From Phascolarctos cinereus (lineage: Eukaryota; Chordata; Mammalia; Diprotodontia; Phascolarctidae), in the NCBI RefSeq assembly GCF_002099425.1, contig NW_018344057.1, forward strand, positions 9,728,501-9,792,500: a DNA stretch of 64,000 bases. Direction: 5' to 3'. The notes below the pieces were generated by a model, which saw nothing but the letters and a program-made list of their open reading frames with translations, had not been told where the DNA came from and searched no databases. Each line of letters opens with the position of its first letter. Within the stretch, counting starts at the first letter, position 1. Positions 1 through 10,499 of this stretch are shown here, piece by piece. The position numbers were made by a program, and so were the translations under genes.

Positions 1-32
1 GCTCTATCCACTGCGACACCTAGCTGCCCCTA
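1..32 (-). repeat. tRNA-derived SINE, edge fragment
   Basis: The first bases read as the reverse complement of the head of the tRNA-derived SINE that recurs through the window (ends in the antisense of GGGGCAGCTAGGTG). The rest of the copy lies outside the left edge. Confidence 0.75.
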
Positions 33-344
33 TATATTTGTTTCATCCCTCCAGGAAACTCAGTTGTATGAGAGCAGGGACTATCCTCACCTATGTTTAC
101 TGAATGGATAAGACTTATGAATCAAAAAAAAAAAATAAAAAGATCAGTTAATCTGTAAAGAAAAGTAATAAATACATTGTACATAGATTACAATGTAAGT
201 TTGCTTACAATTCTCTTTCTGGGTAACATTTTGAGTCCTATGCAGTATCTTCATTTTCTTCCCTTGATATAGTGGAGTTGCTTAATACTTGACTTGAAAC
301 AAGTAATGCTTTACTTTTACTAAAACCTCTTATACAAGAGCACC

Positions 345-525
345 GAATTTAGAGCTATAAAGATTACCCAGTCCAGTCCTATCATTTTACAGATGAGGAT
401 ACTACCTGCCAGAGAAGGGGGATGCTTAGCTCAAGGCTATTCAAATAGCAAATTTAAGAGCTAAAATTTGAATCCAGGTCTTCTAACTTCAAATCCAGTG
501 TTATTCATCACTAAATCACCCTGAC
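345..525 (-). repeat. MIR-like ancient SINE relic
   Basis: Contains the degraded antisense MIR-like pattern: a span like CATTTTACAGATGAGGA, then sequence resembling the 'previously registered in the list / pathology' core ending in a TTTGAATCCAGGTCTTCT-like tRNA B-box region. Strongly diverged. Confidence 0.5.
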
Positions 526-1307
526 CTATAATAAATAGAGCGCTACCAGCCAAAAACTTAGGTGTATCTAGGAATCCCATCTAGGTACCAATACACAGCT
601 GCAGTTGTGCCATTGTTTCCCTCCTCCCCCTTGGGACCTGTCAGTTACAAATCCCCACCTTATGAACTCCTTGATCTCAAGAAACCTTTAAATTATTGAT
701 TAGGTTTTCAAGGTACCTTGATATCGTGCTTGAATGTTTTGGTCTTTAGAGCAGGCATGTGCCCTAATAATAACCACCTGGTGTTATTTTACAAATCAAT
801 CTTATGTGAATTTGCTTAGTTTTGCTAAGTTTTCAGAGCCTGTTCACATGGATGAATTGGTAAAAGTGACTTCCTGAATGTGCAAAGTTGAAAATAAGAC
901 CCTGTATCGTGGTTTCCCCACTAAGTACATACCCTACCGGAAAACAAAACAACCATTTTACATTCCATAAAATTTTCAATTATGTTGTTCGGAGGGTCTA
1001 TTTGCCTAATATTAATTGTGCTTTTCAATTACCAAACAGAAGATCCGATAAACAAACAGGCTCTTTCTCTTTCTAGTTATCACTGTTAAGTGGTAGGAAA
1101 AAGACCTAGCTTCCTAAAAGAGGGTGAGGAAAAGCTTACAAAACTGCATCCACTCCTCCTTCCATTAGAAATAGAAGAGGGTGGTGAGGAAAAGAAAGAT
1201 ATAGGGATCACATCCCTCCTCTGGGGCAGGGGAAGAAGCACCAGGAACACCAGCACTTTGCAGAGCTTAATGAAAGTGAAATCAAGACAGGAGATGACAC
1301 AGTAAGA

Positions 1308-1425
1308 AGGGAGCACTGTGTGCCAGGCATTGTGCTAGGAGGCCCTGAGGGAGACAAGAATAAACAAGATCACCTGATGGGGCTCACCATTTTACTAGAG
1401 GTGATGAGACCGACACATAAATGGA
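1308..1425 (-). repeat. L2 LINE 3' fragment
   Basis: Holds TGTGCCAGGCATTGTGCTAGG, the antisense of the L2 3' region ('CTAGCACAGTGCCTGGCACA'), followed by weak L2-like sequence. Old and short. Confidence 0.55.
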
Positions 1426-3307
1426 ACCCAAATCACAGCACAAATAGCACATGAAGGTATACACACTTCTATTTTGCTGGGGTTGGGATCCTGGCAGTAG
1501 CAAAATCTGCTGAGAACCACTACTGATACACCATAATGCTGTGCTTCTCAACTTTTGGGAAAGCCCCATAAATTGAAAGTAAGCACAGCAGGTATGAGGA
1601 GTCAGGTCACCTCTGTACCCAGGCTCTGTGGGTGGAATATTTGATTTCCTGCTTCAACACAGTACAAGGCCTCAAGCTGAGGCATGGTTTCCCTTTCTTG
1701 TGGGCAGCCCTTGGACTCCCCACAAAACTACTATGTTAAAGAGAGTGGCAAAAGTACTAGCAAAGGTAGTTCAACTAGAAATATGTCCACCATGATGTCA
1801 CCGTCTGGGTAAAGAATTCTGGCTCTGGTGGATAGGATAAATCTGAATGTAAGCATAGCACTGGGGTCTGTTACTGACTTTCTATGTCTAACTTCTGGCA
1901 AACCACCTCTCCCTCTTTCAGTTTCATCCCCTTATTTAAAAATGAGTAGACTGGCTGGCTCCTAACTAGTTACCAAAGAAAAGAGAAACAAGCAAGGTGA
2001 CAAGTTAGGTCAAATCAAGTATTGTGGCCTATGACCTGTCTAGCACTATGCTGGGGCAGGAGAGTAACAAAAAGCAAGCAAGCAAACAAAAAAACCACCC
2101 CCAAAACCTTTAAGATTCGGAGAACCTGGTAGCCGACAGCATTCCAGCACCAAAGTTTTGGCTTTTTGGTCTCAGTTTTCCCCATTTCTTCCCAATTATC
2201 TCCATCTTCAGCCCCAAGTTACACTGTCCTACTTGCACAAAAACCATGTAAGTCTGCAGCTAATCCTGGACGCTGCAGTTGTGTGCCAAAGTTCCTCTAC
2301 CGTGGCAACTGAATTCCTCGCTAAAATCTCCTCGAGAATATGTCAACTTTGGCTTAAGAAATCGACTCCGAGACACCACAAAACCCTCTGGAACCCACCC
2401 AAAGTTACAGTCTCTCCCAGGCTCCGTCCACACACTGGTGCAACCTCCCTGCAGTGTAGCGTTACACTTTTGACAGACGGATAAGGCTGAGTCGAGTTGC
2501 CACGTTTAAGACCCGTCCTGTCATTAAAATAAATCATAGGAATATACTTATTACCATGTGTTCTAAAACAAAGCGCTATTTCAATAATAGGGGGTAGGAG
2601 GGTTCCTATTCTCAGTTTGGAAATCTTTTTCTCTCTTTAAGACACTTCAGAGGTAAAGAACGGGAGGGGGTAGAAATCGAACTCGAGACTTATATTTTGG
2701 GCGGTCCCGCGCTAACCATTTTTGTAGGTGGTTGAAAGCGGAAGGGATTTCTTTTTTTTAGCTAACAGGGTCCAAACTCCTAACCCACGCACTTTCCAAT
2801 GCACAGCCAACGGCGTGTGGTGCTGCGGGACCGAGGACGTGGGTGGGTGGCAGAGCAGCACGGAAAGCCCCCGGGGCTTTGCAGCGTCCTCCCCCGCCGG
2901 CCCAGCACGTCAGCCCGAGCTCCGGGACGTTTCCCCCTTCCCCCGAGCCCCCCCCCCACCCAGTGGCGGGGCTCCGAGCACGCCAATCAAACCGAACCCT
3001 CCCGCCTCCCGCCAAGAAAGCAAGCGGAAAAAGAACAAGAGAAAGAAAAGAGAAGAAGCGAAGTCATCTCAAAATCCGTCCGCTCGGAGGCCGCCGGCTC
3101 GGGCTCCCCGGCCAGGACGGCCGCAGCCCGCCCGGCCCCGCAGGCCCAAAGGCAAGGCTGGAGGCGCCCGGGCCGCTCCCGCCGCCAGCCGCGTGTCCTC
3201 TCGCCCCTTCCCGGCCCTCGCCCTCGGCCAGGCCAAGGCTGAGCCGCAAAGTTGGGCGAACGTCCCGTCCCGGCCCCCCGGCCTCCACCCTCCCGCGCCT
3301 CCAATCT

Positions 3308-3317
3308 ACTCACCGGC
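3308..3317 (-). other. Candidate splice donor of ZBTB1 exon 1
   Basis: On the - strand the sequence reads GCCG|GTGAGT, an excellent donor, with CpG-island sequence upstream (to the right). A ZBTB1 non-coding first exon would end at 3314. Transcript evidence is lacking; the donor at 4481 is an alternative. Confidence 0.4.
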
Positions 3318-4347
3318 CACTTGGACGCTGCAGTTGTGTGCCAACTGGGGGGGAGCCCGGGGGGACTTTGAAGGCAAAGCTGGGGGCGGCGGAGCGGGGA
3401 AAGGCGAAAGGGCGAAGGAAAAATATGAAGCCCGGCCGCGACAGCAGCGAAGGCGCCCTGGGCTCCGGCGGCTCCCCGAGCTCGGCTCCTGCTCTGCCAG
3501 GGACTGCGCTGCAACAAAGGACTTCCGCTGCCGCACAGCCGCGCCTGCTGCACCGCACTGAGCCGGCCCCGCTTACGCGGCGACTCAGGGTCTGCCCACC
3601 CGTTCGCTGCGGCGGCGGCGGCGGCGTCCGCCAGCTTTCCCCTCCCTCCCTTCCTCCCCTCCCGCCCACCCACTCCCTCCTCAGTCGCTCCCTCGCTCGC
3701 TCCTAGGGGCACTCGCGGCAGCTCGTGGCTCTGCAACAAGTTTCTGCGTCGGGGCTGGCGCTATCCGTACTGGGAGGGTTTCCACAAACTTCGGGAACGG
3801 ATGGGAAGGGATGATCTCGGGATTCCTCCCGGCGGTGTTTTGGGGTTTTGGGTTTTTTTTTTTTTTTCCACGGCTGTATACCTAAGGTCATTGATTAGGC
3901 TGGCGTTCCCAACTCCCCCGGGGTCCGGATGCTGCTTTTTTTTTCCGCCCCCGAGTCCCACACGTTATGGCTTCTGACGTGTAGGGCCCAACAGAGGGAC
4001 TCTTCCCCGCACCTCAGATCTGCAAAGCACTGGCGCCGTGACAGTGTCTTTTTTCGCGAAACACTTAAAAGCCCGTGGGCTCTGCCCTACGGTAGGGTCG
4101 GCGGTCACAAAAACGCCAGCCCCCACCCGCTTTGGTTCGGCAGCCCCTTCGTGCTCCACCCTGCCCAACGCTGCACTGGTGTCGAGGCACCAAGGACCGA
4201 TGGTCTTAGCCTGAGATTCCACCCCCACCCCAGGTCCTGTCACAACCCAGAGTCAGTCAGCTTCACCGGTCTTCCCCCACCCTCACGTTTCTCAGCAGGG
4301 AAGCCCATGCTTTTTGTACGCTTTTAGTAAGTCATCGAAGGGGGCCA

Positions 4348-4361
4348 GCATGCGCGTGCGC
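4348..4361. promoter_or_regulatory. NRF1-like site
   Basis: GCATGCGCGTGCGC matches the GC-rich palindromic core of NRF1 sites (TGCGCATGCGCA family), common in TATA-less two-way promoters. Inference from motif only. Confidence 0.45.
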
Positions 4362-4475
4362 TCGTCAGTGTGTAATCCGCCAGCCGACGCGCAAACCCGC
4401 TCCCTACATCTTGGACCCGAGGCGCGGCGGCTGGAGCAACGCAAAGCAAAACCTCGCCCGTCCAGCCACCTGCGC

Positions 4476-4485
4476 GCTTACCCTC
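4476..4485 (-). other. Candidate splice donor, - strand
   Basis: Reads GAGG|GTAAGC on the - strand, a good donor, about 55 bp from the E-box/YY1 cluster. It could end a short ZBTB1 first exon beginning near 4.55 kb. Competes with the donor at 3313; both may be used as alternative first exons. Confidence 0.35.
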
Positions 4486-4527
4486 GTTTTCGAGTCTCTC
4501 GTTTCCCCCACTACGACCACGCGCGCG

Positions 4528-4562
4528 GTCACGTGGGCCATCTCCGACGGCGGGGGGGGGGG
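4528..4562. promoter_or_regulatory. E-box plus YY1-like cluster and G-run
   Basis: GGTCACGTGG carries a perfect CACGTG E-box (4530-4535). It is followed at once by GGGCCATCTCC, which matches a YY1-type GCCATC core (4537-4542), and then a run of 11 G. E-box, YY1 and NRF1 sites close together are typical of the core of housekeeping CpG promoters, so this may mark the centre of the two-way promoter. Not tested. Confidence 0.4.
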
Positions 4563-4594
4563 TGTCGCATGAAGCCGCGCGAGACCCGGGGCCG

Positions 4595-4604
4595 CTGGGT
4601 GAGC
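4595..4604 (+). other. Candidate splice donor of ZBTB25 exon 1 (upstream)
   Basis: CTGG|GTGAGC on the + strand, GT at 4599-4600, within the CpG island. One of two plausible donors for the non-coding first exon of ZBTB25. Confidence 0.3.
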
Positions 4605-4733
4605 GCGCGAGCCGCTGCCAGGTCCCCCGCTAGGAGCCTGCAGCTCCCCCCGCTCCCTTCGCCTGTTCCCCCTCCCCCCACTAGTCTTCCCGGCCCCTCC
4701 CCCGCCGAGCAGCGGGCAGTGCCGCGGCGGCAC

Positions 4734-4743
4734 CTGGGTAAGG
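4734..4743 (+). other. Candidate splice donor of ZBTB25 exon 1
   Basis: CCTGG|GTAAGG on the + strand, GT at 4738-4739, near the right edge of the CpG island. It fits the donor consensus better than 4599. If used, it would join to the acceptor at 39738-39739, giving an intron of about 35 kb. Confidence 0.4.
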
Positions 4744-4861
4744 GATGCACCTCCATAGCCCTTTTGGGTTTCTCCGTTCCGATCGCAGACTCCGGGCTTG
4801 AGCCGCTCCGCGGAGGCTTGCAAGCTTCCAGCACCCGTCGCGAGACCGATGCAAGTAGCTC

Positions 4862-6340
4862 GGGGGAGAGGGGTGGGATTTTTGTTTTTGTTGTTATTGG
4901 TTTTGTTTTCGTTTTTTTTTCTTTAGTTTTGGAGGTGCATAAAAGGGAGGAGGAAAATGGCAACCAGAAGCGCCCTCCGAGGCCAGGATGCTCAGGAGCT
5001 GCCCTCCCCTCCTCCCTAGTCTCCGGGTGGCAGGGTGGTGCCCTTGGGGGCCACGGTGTTGAGTGCATTCTGCCCGGAATGGGGCGGCCGCTACAGGGGG
5101 ATGGGGGCCTGAAGACGGCCGCCTTAAAGGGACCTCTCGCTAGAATCTGGAGTTTCTCCGTCTGTCTCAGGTGGGGGAGCCCCCAGGATTCTGCTTGGGC
5201 TCCCTCTGCCTAGAGAAAGGGGGGACACAGGTGTGAATCTGAGGGTCCAGATGTAGGGGATCTGCCTGCTTCTGGGATGGACTGCAAATCCTCTTCCCGC
5301 AAAGACCCCCCCCCACCCCCACCCCGCCCCAGTCCAGCCTGCCCGTGGTCCGTTCTCATTATGCAGAACCGAAGCGCGATGCTTCTTCCATCGTTCAGCC
5401 ACGCCCCTGCCCGGTTTGGGCTTGAACGATTCCTGGGGCGCGAAGTTCTTCCCGTGACTCATTTCATCAGTTTATTGTCATCACCTCACACCAGCTTTAG
5501 TCTACCGGTCAAGTACCTTTATTCTCCACCTGCCGTTACTTTGCCCCCGTTTTTTTACAGGGTCATCATCGTTTACCCAGCTCCATACGGCTTGACCGCC
5601 CTCCCCCAGTACTCCATACAGGTTAGGCGGGAGCTCTTCTGAGGCCTCTCAAGTCCCTTCATTCCCTTCCACAGGAATTTCTCAGGTGTCAAAAGTACAA
5701 TTCAGAATATTGGCTCTGGAAGGGAGCTTCCAGATCATCCAGGCCATCTCCCCCAATTGAAGAAACTGAGGCCCAGAGACTTTTATTGAGCATTTTACCC
5801 ATGCCTACACAACAGTGTAGTGCCATCTTCCCGACTTTTAGGGTTATTTTTCTTTTCTCTACATCATAACTTTCACTTAAATTGTAAAATAAATGAATTT
5901 TAATTATGGACTGGCCTGGTGAATCAAGCAGTGCTAGTGTATGCCAGTTCATACCTTGAGTGAGTGTTTTAGGATAAAACCAAATATTTGGTAAAGAACA
6001 AAGACTACCTATGTTGTGATTTGAGGAGCAAAAATGTGTCAGCCCCTCCCAGGGCTTGTTAATTGCCCTGAAATTCTTATTGTGAAGGCATTGGTCGAAC
6101 TTTTTGTGATCTGACAATGTGTCAGCCAACAAAAAATTAGCTCATTAAACACTTATATAAGGATTGTTGTAGACACTATATTAGGCACTGGAATTAATCC
6201 ATCCTAATTTGCTCGTAGTCTGTTGATGGAATGGGGGGGGAAGCTAAATTTGAAACCATGCCTATCTAAATCAGAGTAAAAAGGTTCTTCTGGAAGTTCT
6301 GATAGCAGCCTTTAGGAATTTTCAAGTGCTTGGACTTTGT
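4862..6340. other. CpG-island shore and intron 1 start, mostly single-copy
   Basis: GC content falls off across 4.9-5.7 kb. It includes a T-rich tract near 4880-4925 and a C-run at 5308-5335. A small MIR-like relic lies at about 5705-5775 (TGAGGCCCAGAGAC-like text). No exon can be supported. Confidence 0.5.
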
Positions 6341-6349
6341 GGTGCATTT

Positions 6350-7110
6350 TTTGGATGCAAAGAGACTTTTTTTTAATAGATGAGGAAACTGAAGTTAGAT
6401 GAAGGCAAATGATCTTTTCAGAATTGCAGTTAGTGAATAGTAAAGTCTTGACTTGAATTTTTATCTTTGAAATTTCAAACCCAGGGCTGATTCTGTTTTA
6501 TGATGCTGCCTCTCAGCAATAAGTGTGGCTTGGTGGGTATTTGCTGGCTTTCTTTCTGTTCCTCTGTTATGATACTTCATTTCCTGTCTCCATGTATTTG
6601 CACTGGTCGTTCCCCACACTTACAATCTATTCTCTTCTCACCTCCACTTCAAAGAATTTCCTCATGTCCTGAACAGAACTAAGAAAACAATTGATACCAC
6701 AACAATACTGTAAAGACAACAGTTCTGAACAGTTAAGCAGCTCTGATGAAGGCAGTGACCAACCAGAATTCCAAAGGACTACCCACCTCCAGATGGAGAG
6801 ATGATGGACTTAGAGTACAACAATCCTTATATAATGAGTCTTCTCACTTGTAAGTCTTTTAAGACCATACCCAGACAGGCCCCATCCTGCTTTTTGGGGT
6901 TTCCTTCTTAACTACTCTTCATCCATAACTTTTTCAAACTGGTCTAAATATTCCCTAGACATTTCTGTCATGGGATTTTTATTTACAGTCACCTAGAAAA
7001 CTCTTTCCCTCATTCCCCAGTCTTTGGATTCCTGTTCTTTCAAGACTCGGCTTATTTTTGAAGTCCTAATCAGTGAATATTTGTTAAATGAATGAATGAA
7101 TGAATGAGGA
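6350..7110. repeat. MIR-like and L2-like relics with a TGAA repeat
   Basis: 6350-6510 holds GATGAGGAAACTGAAG and later MIR-like antisense text. 6540-7105 resembles diverged L2 sense sequence, ending in TTTGTTAAATGAATGAATGA, the L2-style TGAA tail. Boundaries are approximate. Confidence 0.4.
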
Positions 7111-8505
7111 CTAGGAGCCTTGGGGAGGTGAGGGGAGAGATGATTCTAGGCATGGAAAGGGCAAGTGCTTAGAGCCTGAGTGCTTAGAGAAGAGGGATGG
7201 CTGGGTCCCCCTTTGCCCACCTCACAGTTTGGCTTGGAGCAGGCCCAGTTTGAATGTGCATTATTAATGGGGAGGGCGGTTGCTGTCTGTTCCCTCCCCC
7301 TTTGGGATCGGGAAGGAAGGCTGAGGGAAGAGGCCTGTGACTGGGTTATTGGCGCCTGTGGTTCCAAGACTCTCTATTGCCCTTGAAGAGTGGCACTCTC
7401 CCTATCCCAGCCCCAGAGTTGGGGGATGCTAAAGGAGCCAGGCTGTCTAGATGGGAGGAGGGGCCTAAGTGTCTGGGCCATTAAAAAAAAAAAAGTCCTG
7501 GTCAGGGCTCTGCTGGGAAGTGTTACATAGTACTTTTCCTGCTGTTATGCTGAATTGATTTAATGTGACCTGGAGGTGTCACACTTGGTAATGAAAAATT
7601 CATCCATTTTATAAAGTAGATTAGGTTCGGAAAAGAGTTAGGGGCTTTACATTGCTTCCAAGTGAATTCTGTAAAGACAATGTTACTTCTAATTTAGAAG
7701 AAAAGAAAGAAAAATCTGCAGTAGAAAACATTACAATCCTTCTTGCTTGCTAAGTTACTGAAAGTAGGGAGGGAAAAGAAGGTGGAAGTACTGATTGAAT
7801 TATTTTCTTCCTTTTTGTTAATATGAAGCTATATGAACGTCTTGTCTTTTAGTTCCTGTTGTACTATGGTCATTTATTCTATGAATCCTTTGCAGTTGAT
7901 TTGCTTTCCGTAATAAATTGATTTATGATGTTATATATAATATAAATAATAATTATCATTAATATATAATAATAATATAAGAAGAAACTCAGAGCACTTC
8001 AAGGACAGTGTCTTTTTAGCCCCTAAGGAATAATGACTTCCTGGTGTATTGTATGGCTGGATTGAGGAAGAAGACTCAGTTCATATCAGATCCTTTTCAA
8101 CTCTTGCACTGTGCTGTGGGTGTGCCTTTACTTTTACGTTGTTTTCTTAAATCCCTCTTTTTCTTTTAAGATATCCTTGATCTTATTTTCTGTTCATGAA
8201 TAATAAAAGAGAAGTGCCCTGGCATAGTAGAGAATCCTGTCCTAGAGTCAAGATTCAGTGCCCGCCTCTGACATATTTTGTGTGATTATGAACAAGTTGT
8301 TATATTTTGCAGATGAGTTGCTGATCTGCATCTGTGGAGGGTATTCTACACTGGGAAGAAAGTCTTTAGATTGCTGAAATCACAGGCTCTTCACCTCCTC
8401 TTCCCCCCCCAAAAAAATTATAGTTCCATTTTTTAATTACCTAAACAAGTATATATTTCCTTATTCTTTCCTACTGAAGGCTGCTGGTGTCTTTTAGGCA
8501 GTCAA
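7111..8505. other. Single-copy intron sequence with a GC-richer patch
   Basis: No gene or clear repeat. 7140-7450 is richer in GC than its surroundings and carries short motifs such as TTATTGGCGCC (E2F-like) and ATTATTAAT, so it might be an intronic regulatory element. 7928-7985 is an AT-only simple tract. Confidence 0.3.
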
Positions 8506-8507
8506 CT

Positions 8508-8805
8508 AACCAGCATTTGTTAAGTGCCTGCTATGTGCCATTTACACGTTCTAAGTGCTGATGACATGAAGAAAATCAAAAGAAAGTCCATACTCTTAAA
8601 GAGCTTACAGTCTAATGGGTGAGACAACAGGTAAACAACTATGTACAAATAAGTTCTGCACATTACTTTGGCCATAAATCAAGAGAGGCAAGGCAGTAGC
8701 ATTAAAGGGACTTGGAAAGGCTTCCTTCAGAAGATAGAACTTTAGCTGAGACTTGAAGGAAGTCAGGGAAGCCAGGAGGTGGAGATGAAGGGTGAAAGAG
8801 TGCTA
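8508..8805 (-). repeat. L2 LINE 3' fragment
   Basis: Antisense L2: AGTGCCTGCTATGTGCCA, then AAAGAGCTTACAGTCTAATGGG and GGACTTGGAAAGGCTTCC, in the order seen in the other L2 copies here (54.9 and 55.7 kb). Confidence 0.65.
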
Positions 8806-8825
8806 GATCCATTTATATTTTTGTT

Positions 8826-9065
8826 CTAGTGGTGATGGTGATGTTCAACTCTTCGTGACCCCATTTTGGGGTTTTCCTGGCAAAGATGCTGGAATGGTTT
8901 GCCATTTCATTTTCCAATTCATTTTACAGATGAGGAACTGAGGCAAACAAGGTTAAGTGACTTGCCCAGAGTCATACAGCTAGTAAGTGTCTGAGATAGG
9001 ATTCAAAATCAGGAAGATGAATCTTCCTGCTTCCAAGCCCAGGGTTCTATCTACTTCACCACTGG
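8826..9065 (-). repeat. RTE-type SINE
   Basis: Antisense copy: TTCAACTCTTCGTGACCCC, GGTTTGCCATTTC, CAGATGAGGAACTGAGGCAAA, then the tRNA-like head ending in GTTCTATCTACTTCACCAC. The same unit recurs at 12648, 21889, 34140 and 59085 (all -) and 40683 (+). Confidence 0.75.
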
Positions 9066-10495
9066 TGTTAGCATTTTTTTTTTTAAAACCATACTTCAGG
9101 GGCCCCCGAGTATCCTAGGAGCAGTGTGATAGGTGCAGAGAACTGAACATCAACATTCGGGAGTTGGCAAGTTACAATTTTTCTGCCCCTTTAAGGATAT
9201 TTAGAACATCTCTTCCTCTCGTCTCTCCTGCCCTGTGTCAGTGTTCTAAATATTTTTTTATATTAAAGGAAATTCCTGCACTTGGCTCACATGAACATTT
9301 TGAACACTGGTTTCAGTCTTTGGATTTTCGCCCCTGGGTCAGGTATTGTAGACATAAATATAGGGAGTTAGAAGTTAATGCTTTCCACCAATATTTTCTC
9401 AGAAAAGATTTCTCAAAATGGTAATATTCTTAGTTTGCAATGAACTTATCTTGGAGTTTTGGACTCTGAATTAGAGTTTATGCCATTGATTTTTGAATGT
9501 TTATCTTTATTACATTTTGCTTTCCTCTGACATAAAGAAAGTTTACTAAACTCAGAACATTAGAGTTAGAAATGCTAACCTAAGTATTTATGGCTTCTTG
9601 GCATTTGTCAGGCATTTTAAATTTGTTGACCTTTTATTTTTGCATATTTATGGGCTCAGAAGATGTGTATTAGCCCCTTTGTAACACATTCATGTGGACA
9701 GAAGGAATGTAAGGGAGAATTTAGTTCATCAGACATTTATTAAGCACCTACTACATGCAAAGCATTGTACTATGAGTAGAGGACAAAAAAGACCAAAATT
9801 GAAAATGATTCCTTTCTTCGTGGAATTTGCAGTGTACCGGGGAGTAAATGTAAAATGTAGCATGGCTCATATTCTGAAACTCTGTGCTCCCTCGGACTCC
9901 AGTGGACCCTGATCAATCTTGAGACTTCTCACTAATAACTTAATGGTTTATATCCCTCCTCAGGGTTTTCCCTGGAGACATCAGAATTTTGATCTTGTCG
10001 AAATGGGTCAAGTCCCATACAAGCACTCAGGTGCTTATCTATAGGACAGATTTCTTTTAACTGGACAGAAACCATCTGATACATTAATTTTGTTGTGCAG
10101 TAGGCTGCCCAGTCCTACATTTCTCATTTTTGAGGATCGTTAAGTCCAAGGAGGTCAGTAACAGAGAGAAAGAGCCTGATTGTAACAAATTATTCATTGA
10201 GAGATGAATACATGAATGAAATACCTATTATAGACATTGTACCCGTAGGTCTTGGTGGAGATGATGTAGTAAAGATTCACAAAAGAGAATTTAGATTGTG
10301 CTATCATGGATATTTTTGTCCATCTTAGACAAAAGAAAAAGAAAAGAAAGAAAACTAGCCATAGAAAGTCAATAAATACAAAATTATGATCACATCTCAC
10401 ATGCTTTAATGCTTCGATTGATCACAGTGATGGAGGTACTCCTTCAGTAGTTACTCCCATCATACATCTCTTCATTGCAGCTTGGTTAATCCGCA
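9066..10495. other. Intron 1, single-copy with one L2 relic
   Basis: Mostly unique AT-rich sequence. 9728-9865 is an antisense L2 relic (CATTTATTAAGCACCTACTAC followed by a degraded GGAATTTGCAGTGTA segment). No exon seen. Confidence 0.45.
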
Positions 10496-10499
10496 ATTT

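Larger units (their letters stand above)
33..2650. other. Sparse non-coding DNA, inferred ZBTB1 intron 1
   Basis: I see no coding exon here. Besides the two old repeats listed separately, it is mostly single-copy AT-rich sequence. Longer open frames, such as one at 2158-2484, lack a recognisable protein pattern. Because ZBTB1 and ZBTB25 are head to head in other mammals and ZBTB25 runs rightward here, this stretch is inferred to lie in the first intron of ZBTB1 (- strand). The ZBTB1 coding exon would be to the left, outside the window. Confidence 0.45.
2700..4860. promoter_or_regulatory. CpG island, inferred two-way ZBTB1/ZBTB25 promoter
   Basis: GC content and CpG frequency rise sharply here compared with the rest of the window, with many CGG/GCC runs, Sp1-like GC boxes and no TATA box. 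In other mammals ZBTB25 and ZBTB1 start head to head from a shared CpG island. The ZBTB25 coding exons lie to the right on the + strand, so this is the only good candidate for its start. Consensus splice donors occur on both strands inside it (- strand at 3313 and 4481; + strand at 4599 and 4738), as expected for non-coding first exons leaving in opposite directions. Exact start sites cannot be set from sequence. Long open frames in all frames here come from the lack of stop codons in GC-rich DNA. Confidence 0.8.

Noticed and set aside
1-2700. ZBTB1 coding exon
   Set aside because: No BTB or zinc-finger text on the - strand. Only the inferred intron and first-exon region is present.
2645-2720. 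tRNA-like segment on the - strand (TGGTTAGCGCGGG ... GAGTTCGATTTC)
   Set aside because: A- and B-box-like words are present, but no acceptor or anticodon stem pairs, so it is not a tRNA gene.
2728-3739. Overlapping open frames of 250-290 residues in the CpG island on both strands
   Set aside because: They are proline-, arginine- and alanine-rich with low complexity, overlap in five frames and match no family. GC-rich DNA lacks stop codons by chance.
4314-5213. Open frame of 299 residues (+)
   Set aside because: Runs across the candidate ZBTB25 donors and the island edge with no domain or conserved block. Same GC artefact.
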